Shown here piece after piece: positions 50,259 to 58,179 of a stretch of 64,000 bases of DNA (position 1 is the stretch's first letter; each line of letters opens with the position of its first letter). Under the pieces are notes generated by a model, which had not been told where the DNA came from, did no database searches, and saw nothing but the letters and a program-made list of their open reading frames with translations. The stretch spans positions 248,001-312,000 of the forward strand of contig MKTZ01000004.1 of the NCBI GenBank assembly GCA_001898505.1, read 5' to 3'. The translations under genes and the position numbers were made by a program. The stretch is from Sphingobacteriales bacterium 50-39 (GTDB taxonomy: Bacteria; Bacteroidota; Bacteroidia; Chitinophagales; Chitinophagaceae).

Positions 50259-51635
50259 ATGAAAAGAATTAGTTTATATATACTCGTGGTGATGATGGTA
50301 AGCGCCGGATGTCAGAAGAAGGACTCCGATACCATCGGAGGGTTGACGCCGGACCAGCGGATAGCCAAGGCGCTGGCCGCCTATCAGAGTAAGCTTATGG
50401 GATCACAGTATGGCTGGATCTTCGTGGAAAGCACGACCGGTATAGCGTATAACCAGGGCGTGAGCCAGAACGGCCCTGCCATCACCCTGGCGTATTATAT
50501 GCAGTTCGTCGACAGCAATACTGTGGTCATGTTCTCCGACTTCGACACGTCTATGTCTGTGCCCAAGAGCTCGAGCTATCGTATCAAGGAGCTGACGAGG
50601 CCGGCGCTGATCTTCGATACGTACAGCTATCTTCATGTGCCATGTGATCCTGATCCTGCTATCTCGAAGAGCCCGTTCGGTCCGGGCTATGGCTGGGGTA
50701 CGGATTTCGAGTTCTCTTTTTCGGACAGTACCGTGCCTGCTGCGGCGGGCGATACCGTCCATCTGCGGGGTAATCTCAACAGCGCGGGCGGACTGCTGAT
50801 AAAAGCTACCCAGGCGCAGCGGGACGCTTACTACAGCGGAGCGCTTAGGAACAATACAACCGCGCTGCTCAATATTCTGGAGTATTTTAAGCGGCTCACC
50901 GTGAATGGCGTTACTTATGAGCTAAGGCCCAATGCCGACAGGACGATAACCGTCACCTGGACGTCGGGCGGGCAAGCCGAATCTCAGACCACCAGTTACT
51001 ATTTCACTGCCAGCGGTCTTGTCTTTGCTACCCCCATTGTCGCGGGGAGTGCGACCCTGACCGGCATCGACAATCTGCTCTGGAATCCTGGCACACAGAC
51101 GATCACGGCCACTGTAGGCGGACAGGCTGCGACGATAAAGGGCGCTACAGCCCCTATCAGCAACGATGTAAATGCTCCCGGCAGATGGTGGCATTACGCC
51201 AATGACAATGGCGGCTACTGGGCCAGCTGGAACGGATGGCATGTGAATGGGGTGGACGATGCGTTTGGTGTTACGCAGGTGACTGATGAAGGGGGACCCT
51301 TTTATCAATTTGCCTATATCCCCAATTTGCTGGGACCCCGGAACGGCAATCCTAATGCCGATGCATTTGTACCCCTGGTGGTAAAGAACAACGCTCTCGC
51401 GCTCGGTAATTATTTTTCGGTGCCGGCCACGCCGCCTTCTTTTGCGGGCGGGAGGGCCACCTTCACTGAGCTGGGTACTATAGGCACTATTCCTGCGGGC
51501 TCACCGGTAGATAAATCGGACCAGGTGTTGTATAATCCTGCGGGCTTTTATCTTGTGCAGACCGGCGCGAAGAGCTATGATATGGTCCTTGCCTCGAATG
51601 CAAGGTCATGGATATCCTGGTTCTCGCCCTTCTAA
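50259..51635 (+). CDS. DUF4302 lipoprotein
   Basis: 458 residues. The lipobox is VSAGC (Cys18). The N-terminal part (GLTPDQRIAKALAAYQSKLMGSQYGWIFV) and the overall beta-rich layout match the DUF4302 family found with SusC/SusD and HExxH lipoproteins in Bacteroidota. It is probably a surface ligand-binding protein of the same import system. It overlaps the end of the convergent gene by four bases. Molecular role not known. Confidence 0.8.
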   Translation: MKRISLYILVVMMVSAGCQKKDSDTIGGLTPDQRIAKALAAYQSKLMGSQYGWIFVESTTGIAYNQGVSQNGPAITLAYYMQFVDSNTVVMFSDFDTSMSVPKSSSYRIKELTRPALIFDTYSYLHVPCDPDPAISKSPFGPGYGWGTDFEFSFSDSTVPAAAGDTVHLRGNLNSAGGLLIKATQAQRDAYYSGALRNNTTALLNILEYFKRLTVNGVTYELRPNADRTITVTWTSGGQAESQTTSYYFTASGLVFATPIVAGSATLTGIDNLLWNPGTQTITATVGGQAATIKGATAPISNDVNAPGRWWHYANDNGGYWASWNGWHVNGVDDAFGVTQVTDEGGPFYQFAYIPNLLGPRNGNPNADAFVPLVVKNNALALGNYFSVPATPPSFAGGRATFTELGTIGTIPAGSPVDKSDQVLYNPAGFYLVQTGAKSYDMVLASNARSWISWFSPF

Positions 51636-52777
51636 AACGCAATCTTACTGAAAGGGATACCTGCTGTGAGCCCGATGGCTGTTCGGCCGTTGAGCCCCCT
51701 GCCAGCATCGATGGAATTCCCCATGTCATAAAAACGGACCTGGAACTCGAAGTTCATGGCGGCTTCCGCCTGTTTGTTGATCAGCACAACGGGGATGCCC
51801 AGTATGCCGTTGAGGGCATGATAATCCCCCATGAACTGCTGTAGTTGAAAGCTTATGCCAATATGCGAATCGGTAGGGAACCATGCAAGCTGGCCTTTTA
51901 CCGAAGGGGTAATGAAGGTCTTATAGTCTCCTGTATAGAGACTGCCGAACTTATAGAGCTGGTAGCCGTCGCTGGAATTGTTTAGCCGGGCGTCGCCTGC
52001 CAGCGTTGCAAATATTCGTCCAAATTTACTGCCTTCCCACAGTCGGGTGTGGGTGATATTGAAGTGAAGAGGGTAGGCGTGTCTGGTCGAAGGAGCGTCG
52101 CCAGGCGCCGGCGCTACCTGAAAATTTTCAGTGATGAGAGGAACGTACATACTGACGCTGGTCCAGTGGAAAGAGATCACTTTATAGATAAATCTTTTCG
52201 CGAGCGTACTGGCCTGTTTATGGGCATAGTCAAATTCAAAGTACCGCGGGAGGTCCGGGTCGAAGATAAAATCACCCGCCTGCTGCCGGATGGCCGTTTC
52301 GGTGGAATGCAGGATGGCTGCGCGTAGCGTGTCCATGATCCTCATCTGATCGGGAGTGGCCGAGACCGCGGTGTGTCCGATCCAGGTGTTTTTCAGAAGG
52401 AGTCCGAACTGGTTGTTATAGGGTCTGCCCTCCGAGTGGGCTGCAAAGGCGTCCGCGATATTAGCTTGGGCGCCGATGCTGAAAAATGATCGTACCGGCT
52501 GGTCTATGCCCGCTGGCTGTCTCAGATTGTGATAGATGGCCAGGGTGCCTTCCGCGGCATTGGCGATGACGGAGTTCTTATACAGGGTGAGGTTGTCCGG
52601 GTCCGACAGATAATAACCTGCTGCCTCCGAGAGGAAGACGTTCATCGCGCGATGGGAGATGAGATTGGCGCCGGGAGTGGAGTCGTTAATGATACGCAGC
52701 TGGCGCAGGATGCTATCCGGACTTTGGGCGGAAACCGTTCGAATGAGGCAAAGCAGGATCAATGCTATCCTATACAT
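51632..52777 (-). CDS. Exported protein of unknown function, translationally coupled to FAD oxidase
   Basis: 381 residues from the ATG at 52777 (MYRIALILL); an in-frame start at 52855 would run 86 bases inside the upstream gene and lacks a signal peptide. With the chosen start the signal peptide ends TVSAQ and the gene overlaps the end of the oxidase gene by eight bases, suggesting coupled translation. The protein is not recognised. The C-terminal third has alternating hydrophobic patterns and several FEFQVRFYD-like strands, compatible with an outer-membrane or lipid-binding beta structure. Confidence 0.65.
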   Translation of the reverse strand: MYRIALILLCLIRTVSAQSPDSILRQLRIINDSTPGANLISHRAMNVFLSEAAGYYLSDPDNLTLYKNSVIANAAEGTLAIYHNLRQPAGIDQPVRSFFSIGAQANIADAFAAHSEGRPYNNQFGLLLKNTWIGHTAVSATPDQMRIMDTLRAAILHSTETAIRQQAGDFIFDPDLPRYFEFDYAHKQASTLAKRFIYKVISFHWTSVSMYVPLITENFQVAPAPGDAPSTRHAYPLHFNITHTRLWEGSKFGRIFATLAGDARLNNSSDGYQLYKFGSLYTGDYKTFITPSVKGQLAWFPTDSHIGISFQLQQFMGDYHALNGILGIPVVLINKQAEAAMNFEFQVRFYDMGNSIDAGRGLNGRTAIGLTAGIPFSKIAF

Positions 52778-54275
52778 CCAGTCCCCATTTGGTGAGTGTA
52801 GCGTTGGTAAACACTTTTTTGGAGTCGGCATCCAGGAGCTTGTTGCGGGATGCAAGCCAGGTCTTCAGGTCGTCGCCATACATATTGGTGAGACGGTTGA
52901 AGTCAAGCTCATTGATCTTGCCCCAATGGAAGGCGAAGGGGATATTTTCTTCTTCGAACTTCTTCCAAACGGCAGTGTAGAATGCATATGTCTCGTCCGA
53001 GAAGGCTGCGTCCAACTCCAGTACGCAGGTATAATCGAATTTGGTAAAGGCCAGTTTGGCGTTGGATTTTTTTACAAACCGGTAGGCGAACAATCCAGCA
53101 AACGGGCCGTTGCTTTTGTTGATGGCCAGCAGCAGATCGGTGGCCTTGCTGACATAGCTGATAGGGATGCCGATGGCTGCGCTGAGCAGCCTACCATGGA
53201 GGGTGGTGTTGTCGAATATCTCACCCATGGTGCCGAATTGTTGGGAGTAGGGGGTGAGGCTGGATGCCAGCAGTTTTGTCACCAGCGTCGGCACCAGGGA
53301 TGGTATCACCTGTGTGATCTTTCCGATGAAGCAGGGCGCGTCATCACCCGGTCCCAGCCCATTGAGATTTCGTACCGGAGGGGTATAGCCTGCCTTATAA
53401 GGCCTTTTATACATGGTGGTGACATAGGCACCTTTGTCGAGGTCATAAGGGTTGAGCGAGACGGCGAAGTGAAAGGGTCTTTCGCTGCCATAGGGAAGTT
53501 TGGAATTGGTGAAGTCGAGCGTCTGCATGATCTGCTGCAAAGAGTTGTCGAAAGGCATAGTGGACATATAAGCCTCGAGCAGGAAGATGCTTTCCGTCTC
53601 GATCATCGCACCGTGTATGATACCGAAGCTGCCGAAGCTTACCAGCGCCGAATTAAAGAGATCGTCATCTTGTACCAGCTCCGTCTGCAGACTTCGTATA
53701 AGGTTATCCGATACTACAGGATAGGATTTGCGTTCCAGCCAGATGTGACGGGTGGGGCTTACGATGATGTGCAGACCGACGACGAAGTCCTGTACCGCCC
53801 CTACGTCGAAGGCGGAGCCGTGGGCCCCCGTGGCGATGACGCCTGCGATGGTCTGACCATTGCTGGCGCCGGATGTCTTTAAAGAAAGGTTACGGTTCTT
53901 GAGGAATCGACTAAGTTCCCAGACGCCGTTGCCGCATTGGGCCAGGAACAGCTTGGTGGGATCGCCTTTGTAGGAGGTGGCCACGCTGGGTCCGGAGATA
54001 TCGAAGATCATATTCAGGGGCTTGGTGTCCAGCATGATGCCTGCCTCGGCGGTGGCGATCTTTGTCCATGACCAGCCGGCTCCCAGCGCACGCAGCGGGA
54101 TCTTTTTTGCAATGGCGTCGGCGATGATCTGTTGCAGGCCTTTTGTGGTATCGTTATAGCTGTCGATAGGAGGTAGGGAGTCATCGTTGCCCAACTCGTA
54201 CAGGTCCCGGATGGTCTCTACAAAAGTTTCATGTCTGTTCTCCCATGAGCTGAAACCAGTCTTGATTATTTTCAT
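52770..54275 (-). CDS. FAD-binding oxidoreductase (PCMH-type, lactone/alditol oxidase-like)
   Basis: 501 residues. The PCMH-type FAD domain is visible: IPLRALGAGWSW near residue 60, then SGASNGQTIAGVIATGAHGS at about 135-155 (the pyrophosphate loop with the His that is often flavinylated). The C-terminal half (FAFHWGKINELDFNRL) resembles the ALO/alditol oxidase domain, whose conserved H-x-x-K/W segment contacts the sugar-like substrate. The predicted role is oxidation of a polyol or lactone with FAD and oxygen. No signal peptide. It sits in the middle of the minus-strand group with the exported protein downstream. Confidence 0.82.
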   Translation of the reverse strand: MKIIKTGFSSWENRHETFVETIRDLYELGNDDSLPPIDSYNDTTKGLQQIIADAIAKKIPLRALGAGWSWTKIATAEAGIMLDTKPLNMIFDISGPSVATSYKGDPTKLFLAQCGNGVWELSRFLKNRNLSLKTSGASNGQTIAGVIATGAHGSAFDVGAVQDFVVGLHIIVSPTRHIWLERKSYPVVSDNLIRSLQTELVQDDDLFNSALVSFGSFGIIHGAMIETESIFLLEAYMSTMPFDNSLQQIMQTLDFTNSKLPYGSERPFHFAVSLNPYDLDKGAYVTTMYKRPYKAGYTPPVRNLNGLGPGDDAPCFIGKITQVIPSLVPTLVTKLLASSLTPYSQQFGTMGEIFDNTTLHGRLLSAAIGIPISYVSKATDLLLAINKSNGPFAGLFAYRFVKKSNAKLAFTKFDYTCVLELDAAFSDETYAFYTAVWKKFEEENIPFAFHWGKINELDFNRLTNMYGDDLKTWLASRNKLLDADSKKVFTNATLTKWGLDV

Positions 54276-54293
54276 GCTAGTGGAGTTGGTTTG

Positions 54294-54623
54294 TCAAAGA
54301 TGGCCCGTCACCTGACAGGGTTTGCTGCATTTCCATTCTATTTTCATCGGGGACCAGATGCCCAGCGTGAGCACGGTGATAAGTGAATAGCCGAAATTGC
54401 TCTTTACCTGCACGAGAGCCACACCGTTGGCATTGAGTGAATCGCAGATGGGTGTGGCTATTTCCTTCGGGTTTTGTACCAGCCCCCAGAAGAAGGAATG
54501 GGCCGTTCGGGATTGGAATTCTGTACCCGGCTGGGCGTGGGTTGCAACGCGATAGGTATAACAGCTGCTAAGCAACAACAAGCATGTCAATAGTGCAAGC
54601 GGCACACGGAGGAAAGGAGGCAT
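54294..54623 (-). CDS. Bor-like lipoprotein
   Basis: 109 residues. The lipobox is LSSC (Cys21). The arrangement resembles lambda Bor/Iss: a Cys followed by a short strand, HSFFWGLVQNPKE (Bor has HHFFVSGIGQ-K), a middle ICDS segment, then SLITVLTLGIWSPMKIEWKC, which parallels Bor LGFITLGIYTPLEARVYC. Bor is a prophage-encoded outer-membrane lipoprotein linked to serum survival in E. coli; the function in free-living Bacteroidota is unknown. It is 18 bases upstream of the FAD oxidase gene. Confidence 0.65.
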   Translation of the reverse strand: MPPFLRVPLALLTCLLLLSSCYTYRVATHAQPGTEFQSRTAHSFFWGLVQNPKEIATPICDSLNANGVALVQVKSNFGYSLITVLTLGIWSPMKIEWKCSKPCQVTGHL

Positions 54624-54687
54624 AGAATAGTGTTAGCTCTAAATATAGAGCTATTTCCGAATATGGCCAAGGTCAAAGTTATTACAC

Positions 54688-55764
54688 TTATTTGCTTAAC
54701 AGCGCTTTTAGCTGGCGGAAGTCGATGTTCTCCCTTACCTGGTGGTCGATATTGCTTGCGTCGGCGCCGGCGGGATCATAGCTCCAACTGACGAGGAATA
54801 ACAGCGGCCGGTCGCTGCCGGTGTTTGCGTAATAGGCGGGATTGATCTTTACCAGCATGTTCCTGTCTGCCTGGTTGTCTTCGAACGCGCTGAAGTTGGC
54901 GGCTTCTACGGAGACCATGGCGGGCTTATCGAGATCCGCTGCTGTGCTACGGGCAGACAAAGAGTCCATCAGATGTATAGTTCTATCGAGGGCTGCGGTA
55001 GCTTTTTCAATGCTGAGTTTCAGATACTCTTCATCGGTATGGTATTCTTTTGCGAAGAGACGCTGTCTCACCTGAAGGTCGGCGCCGGAATAGTTATTGT
55101 TCAACTCATCGATGGCTGCTTTTTTCTCAGCCTCCTGGACGGCTGCGGAGCGGATGGGGGTCTTTGTCTTAATGTCTGCAATGATGCTGTTCTTTTTATC
55201 TAAGAGCTCTGCGCGGGCTTCCTGCAGATATTCCTTGCGGGTGATCCTGATGTAAGGCAAGCGGGTGCTATCCGGAGTTATGAGCCAATATATTGTGCGT
55301 GCGTGGTCTTCTTCTTCATATTCGAAGTAAGGGTAGTTTTCTTGCAGGCCGGAGGAGGGGCGGATACCTGCGAACTCCTTGCCGTTCACCGTCAGATAAC
55401 GCAGAAGGGGGCTGATATCGTTGGACATGATCGTCAGGCGGCCTCTCCTGTCCTCTGACCTGCATTGGACGCCAAACCGGCCAATGGCGTATTCGCCGTG
55501 CCAGACAGGGGTGAAGTCTGTTGTAGAGAAACAGGAATCATGAAGGAAGGAGATCATGGCTCCTGTCGCGTTCTGCATTTTGACGAGCTTGCTGTGGGGA
55601 ACGTGGCCATCGATCTGGTCCTGTTCTTTCACCCATTCTTTGGGAGCTTTGTCCAAAAAGGGATTGGCGGCGCCATCGGTGTTAAAAGCGACGTTGTCGA
55701 TGGACATTTGCGCATCGGCAATAAAAGGCGATATGAAAAGAAGTAGCGAGTAGAAAAGCTTCAT
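54688..55764 (-). CDS. Secreted protein of unknown function
   Basis: 358 residues with a signal peptide ending IADAQ. It contains a charged, helix-rich centre (about 175-260; KKAAIDELNNNYSGADLQVRQRLFAKEYH) that may form a coiled coil, between two beta-rich regions. No recognised domain. It is the first gene of the minus-strand group; the 64-base gap before the Bor-like gene makes a shared transcript only possible. Its upstream side faces a gap that contains the promoter region shared with the GlxA-like regulator. Confidence 0.55.
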   Translation of the reverse strand: MKLFYSLLLFISPFIADAQMSIDNVAFNTDGAANPFLDKAPKEWVKEQDQIDGHVPHSKLVKMQNATGAMISFLHDSCFSTTDFTPVWHGEYAIGRFGVQCRSEDRRGRLTIMSNDISPLLRYLTVNGKEFAGIRPSSGLQENYPYFEYEEEDHARTIYWLITPDSTRLPYIRITRKEYLQEARAELLDKKNSIIADIKTKTPIRSAAVQEAEKKAAIDELNNNYSGADLQVRQRLFAKEYHTDEEYLKLSIEKATAALDRTIHLMDSLSARSTAADLDKPAMVSVEAANFSAFEDNQADRNMLVKINPAYYANTGSDRPLLFLVSWSYDPAGADASNIDHQVRENIDFRQLKALLSK

Positions 55765-56173
55765 AATTCGTGTGTTTTACAGGGACTGATAATACGATCA
55801 TGACTGCTTTTCAAAAGATATGGGCGGACATCAAAGGATATGAATAGAGGGATCGCTGGAAGCGATTTGACGGAAGGTCAGATATTAGACATCACCGAAG
55901 GCCGGGTTGTAACCGACGAATCAATAAAAGGGCTGGTTTTTTGAGGGAAAATTTGGATGTAAGAAGAAAAGGGTTAAGTCTTTACGAGAGGGTCCAAGGC
56001 AAAGATAATATGCAGGTATGGCATTTGCAAGCCATTTTCTAAAAAACATAGCATTGATTAACAAGGAGATATGAAATTAACTTTCTCATGCAACAAAATT
56101 ACCTGGAAGATTGTCAACCGGGGGGAAAATGGCCACTTTCAGACCAATTCCCGCACTTTTAAAATTACAATTG
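55765..56173. other. Intergenic region between divergent genes
   Basis: About 400 bases without a convincing gene. It should hold divergent promoters for the secreted protein and the GlxA-like regulator. The stretch AAGGAGAT before an ATG at 56071 is the strongest Shine-Dalgarno-like sequence in the region, yet the frame it opens (74 codons) differs from that of the GlxA-like regulator. I see no repeat or terminator. Confidence 0.5.
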
Positions 56174-57172
56174 ATGATACAGCTTGGTGTACTATTGACG
56201 AAATACCACCGCCTGTTGAGCATTGCTGCGATCCTGGACGTTTTCGAGACTGTCAACAGCTTCAGTGTAGAAGAAGGCGGGGCGCCATCTTTTAAGATCC
56301 ATGTATTGAATGCCGGTGAAGATCATAAGGGGTCTTATAGTGGATATCCTTTACAGGAATTGAATGACAAACTGCGTTTTGATGTGATCCTCATACCGGC
56401 CTTTGCCATTAACGATATGCATAAGGCTATCCGCGACAACGAAGCGTTCATAGAATGGCTCTGTGACATGCGTCATCAGGGAGCTGCCATTGCCAGTGTT
56501 TGTACAGGCGCTTTTTTACTGGCGGCTACAGGGTTGTTGGATGACAAGACGGCTACTACCCATGTGGATGCCACGGGGAGATTTGCTGTCGCCTTCCCCT
56601 CGGTGAGGCTGCAGGCTGATGCGGTGGTGACCCGGGATCAGGATATCTATACCAGCGGTGGTTCCACCAACAGTTTCCTCCTGCTGCTGTTGCTGGTCGA
56701 AAATTATTGCGGGCGGGAGATGGCTATCCGCACGGCCAAGTATTTTGCCATCGATATGGACCGGGAGCAGCAGACCTATTTTGCCACGTTCAATCCGGCG
56801 CCTTCGGACCAGGATGAGCTGGTGTCCCAACTCCAGGAACGTATCCGCAGGGACTATGCACAGGTAAATACCATCGAGGAACTGATCAATGACCTTCCTT
56901 CCAGCCGCCGCAATCTGGCGCGCAGGTTCAAGCATGCTACGGGGATCACTTTTATCGAATATTTGCAACGGACGCGGATCGAGGCTGCCAAGCGGGTGCT
57001 GGAGCAGGCGTCCGGCGGAGTATTGGAATCCATGATCGCCTCGGGCTATAATGATGAAAAGACCTTTCGCCAGCTGTTCAAAAAAACGGTGGGTATGACG
57101 CCCAGCAGCTATCGCGAAAAGTATAGCAAAAAATCTTCTATTTTATTCCCATTGCTTCTTCCTGGTAAGTAA
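56174..57172 (+). CDS. GlxA-like AraC-family regulator with DJ-1/PfpI domain
   Basis: 332 residues from ATG 56174 (MIQLGVLLTKYHRLLS, the expected first strand of the domain); ATGs at 56111 and 56129 are alternatives, the latter behind a G-rich stretch. The N-terminal DJ-1/PfpI-like domain has the nucleophile-elbow-like SVCTGAFLLAATGLLDDKTATTH near residue 114. The C-terminal AraC domain (last 100 residues) has FKHATGITFIEYLQRTRIEAAKRVLEQ and a second helix-turn-helix ending FRQLFKKTVGMTPSSYREKY. Such regulators respond to unknown small ligands. It converges with the AraC gene on its right and overlaps it by 35 bases. Confidence 0.85.
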   Translation: MIQLGVLLTKYHRLLSIAAILDVFETVNSFSVEEGGAPSFKIHVLNAGEDHKGSYSGYPLQELNDKLRFDVILIPAFAINDMHKAIRDNEAFIEWLCDMRHQGAAIASVCTGAFLLAATGLLDDKTATTHVDATGRFAVAFPSVRLQADAVVTRDQDIYTSGGSTNSFLLLLLLVENYCGREMAIRTAKYFAIDMDREQQTYFATFNPAPSDQDELVSQLQERIRRDYAQVNTIEELINDLPSSRRNLARRFKHATGITFIEYLQRTRIEAAKRVLEQASGGVLESMIASGYNDEKTFRQLFKKTVGMTPSSYREKYSKKSSILFPLLLPGK

Positions 57173-58049
57173 ACTTATTCCGGTAGTCTTTGGGCGACAT
57201 GCTCATTATTTTTGTGAACAACCGGGAAAAATAATAAGGGTCTTCGATCCCGACCTTGTTGGCTATTTCCTTAACCCGCATTTCCGTGAATTGCAGGTAT
57301 TGACATGCCTTTTGGATCTTTAAATGATTAAAGTATTCAATGGGTGGAAAGCCGGTGTTCTTTTTGAATAAGAACGAATAATGCGAGGCGGATATATTTA
57401 CCTGATCGGCAAGTGCATCCACAGATAGCATTTTGTCCATGTTTTTTTGCATGTATGAGATGGAAAGAGCAACCAGGTCCTGCGGATTGTCCCGGGATGC
57501 TTCATTCAAGCCTTCGTCGAATAAAAAGGAAGCAAGAAAATGCGGCAGGATCATGTTGCTGTAGTTGAGGTTGTCATATCCATATCCTCTTTCCAGCGTT
57601 TTGCACATCTGATCAAAAAGCGTTATCCGGCCGTCATCGAATCGCAACGTCCCGCAGAAGGAATCGATCTTTTCAAAATAGGTCTTTATAAATGCATCAA
57701 CCGCAGGCCCTTTACAATGTATCCAATAAATAGACCAGGGGTCCTTTGCATCGGCGGCATAGCGGTGGTATTGTCCGGCGGGCGCGATAAAAAAATTACC
57801 TGGATGGATGGTATATTTCCTATCGCCTATTTCAGCCCATCCGGATCCTTCGTGGCTGTAAACTAAGATATGCTGATCGATGCCTTGTGGCCGGATACGG
57901 TAGTGAAATTTCGCCCTTGGATAGTATCCAATGTCCGTAATGTAAGCGGCGGAGATCAAAGGGTTGCCGACACAATATTTGTCAATGATATCACGCGGCA
58001 AGACTATCGCCTTTTGCCCCTGAAACCCATCTTTCTTTTTTTTCATCAT
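57138..58049 (-). CDS. AraC family transcriptional regulator
   Basis: 303 residues. The N-terminal cupin-like sensor (HYRIRPQGIDQHILVYSHEGSGWAEIGDRKYTIHPGNFFIAPAGQYHRY) is the pattern of sugar-responsive AraC regulators. The C-terminal domain has YSFLFKKNTGFPPIEYFNHLKIQKACQYLQ and IEDPYYFSRLFTKIMSMSPKDYR. It is divergent from the GH59/GH2 operon at 58180, with 130 bases between, so it is the probable sugar-responsive regulator of that operon. Confidence 0.93.
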   Translation of the reverse strand: MMKKKKDGFQGQKAIVLPRDIIDKYCVGNPLISAAYITDIGYYPRAKFHYRIRPQGIDQHILVYSHEGSGWAEIGDRKYTIHPGNFFIAPAGQYHRYAADAKDPWSIYWIHCKGPAVDAFIKTYFEKIDSFCGTLRFDDGRITLFDQMCKTLERGYGYDNLNYSNMILPHFLASFLFDEGLNEASRDNPQDLVALSISYMQKNMDKMLSVDALADQVNISASHYSFLFKKNTGFPPIEYFNHLKIQKACQYLQFTEMRVKEIANKVGIEDPYYFSRLFTKIMSMSPKDYRNKFTYQEEAMGIK

Positions 58050-58150
58050 ATTGGACCGACATTTGCTCGCTGACCAATTTAGGGATTAATATCGTAGAAT
58101 AATCCATCTTTATGGAATATCCGTCCATTTTTTGACATATACCCTCCTTT

Positions 58151-58158
58151 TAATTTTG
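58151..58158 (+). promoter_or_regulatory. -7 box of the GH59 operon
   Basis: TAATTTTG is a full match to TAnnTTTG. TTTG at 58131-58134 with a 16-base spacer can be the -33 element. The ATG follows at 58180. Confidence 0.6.
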
Positions 58159-58179
58159 TTTTTCGACGAAATTGCCAAT

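Noticed and set aside
52659-53882. Long plus-strand frame (407 codons) opposite the FAD oxidase gene
   Set aside because: It lies antisense to a gene with clear motifs and shows no recognised motif; it is an artefact of codon usage on the other strand.
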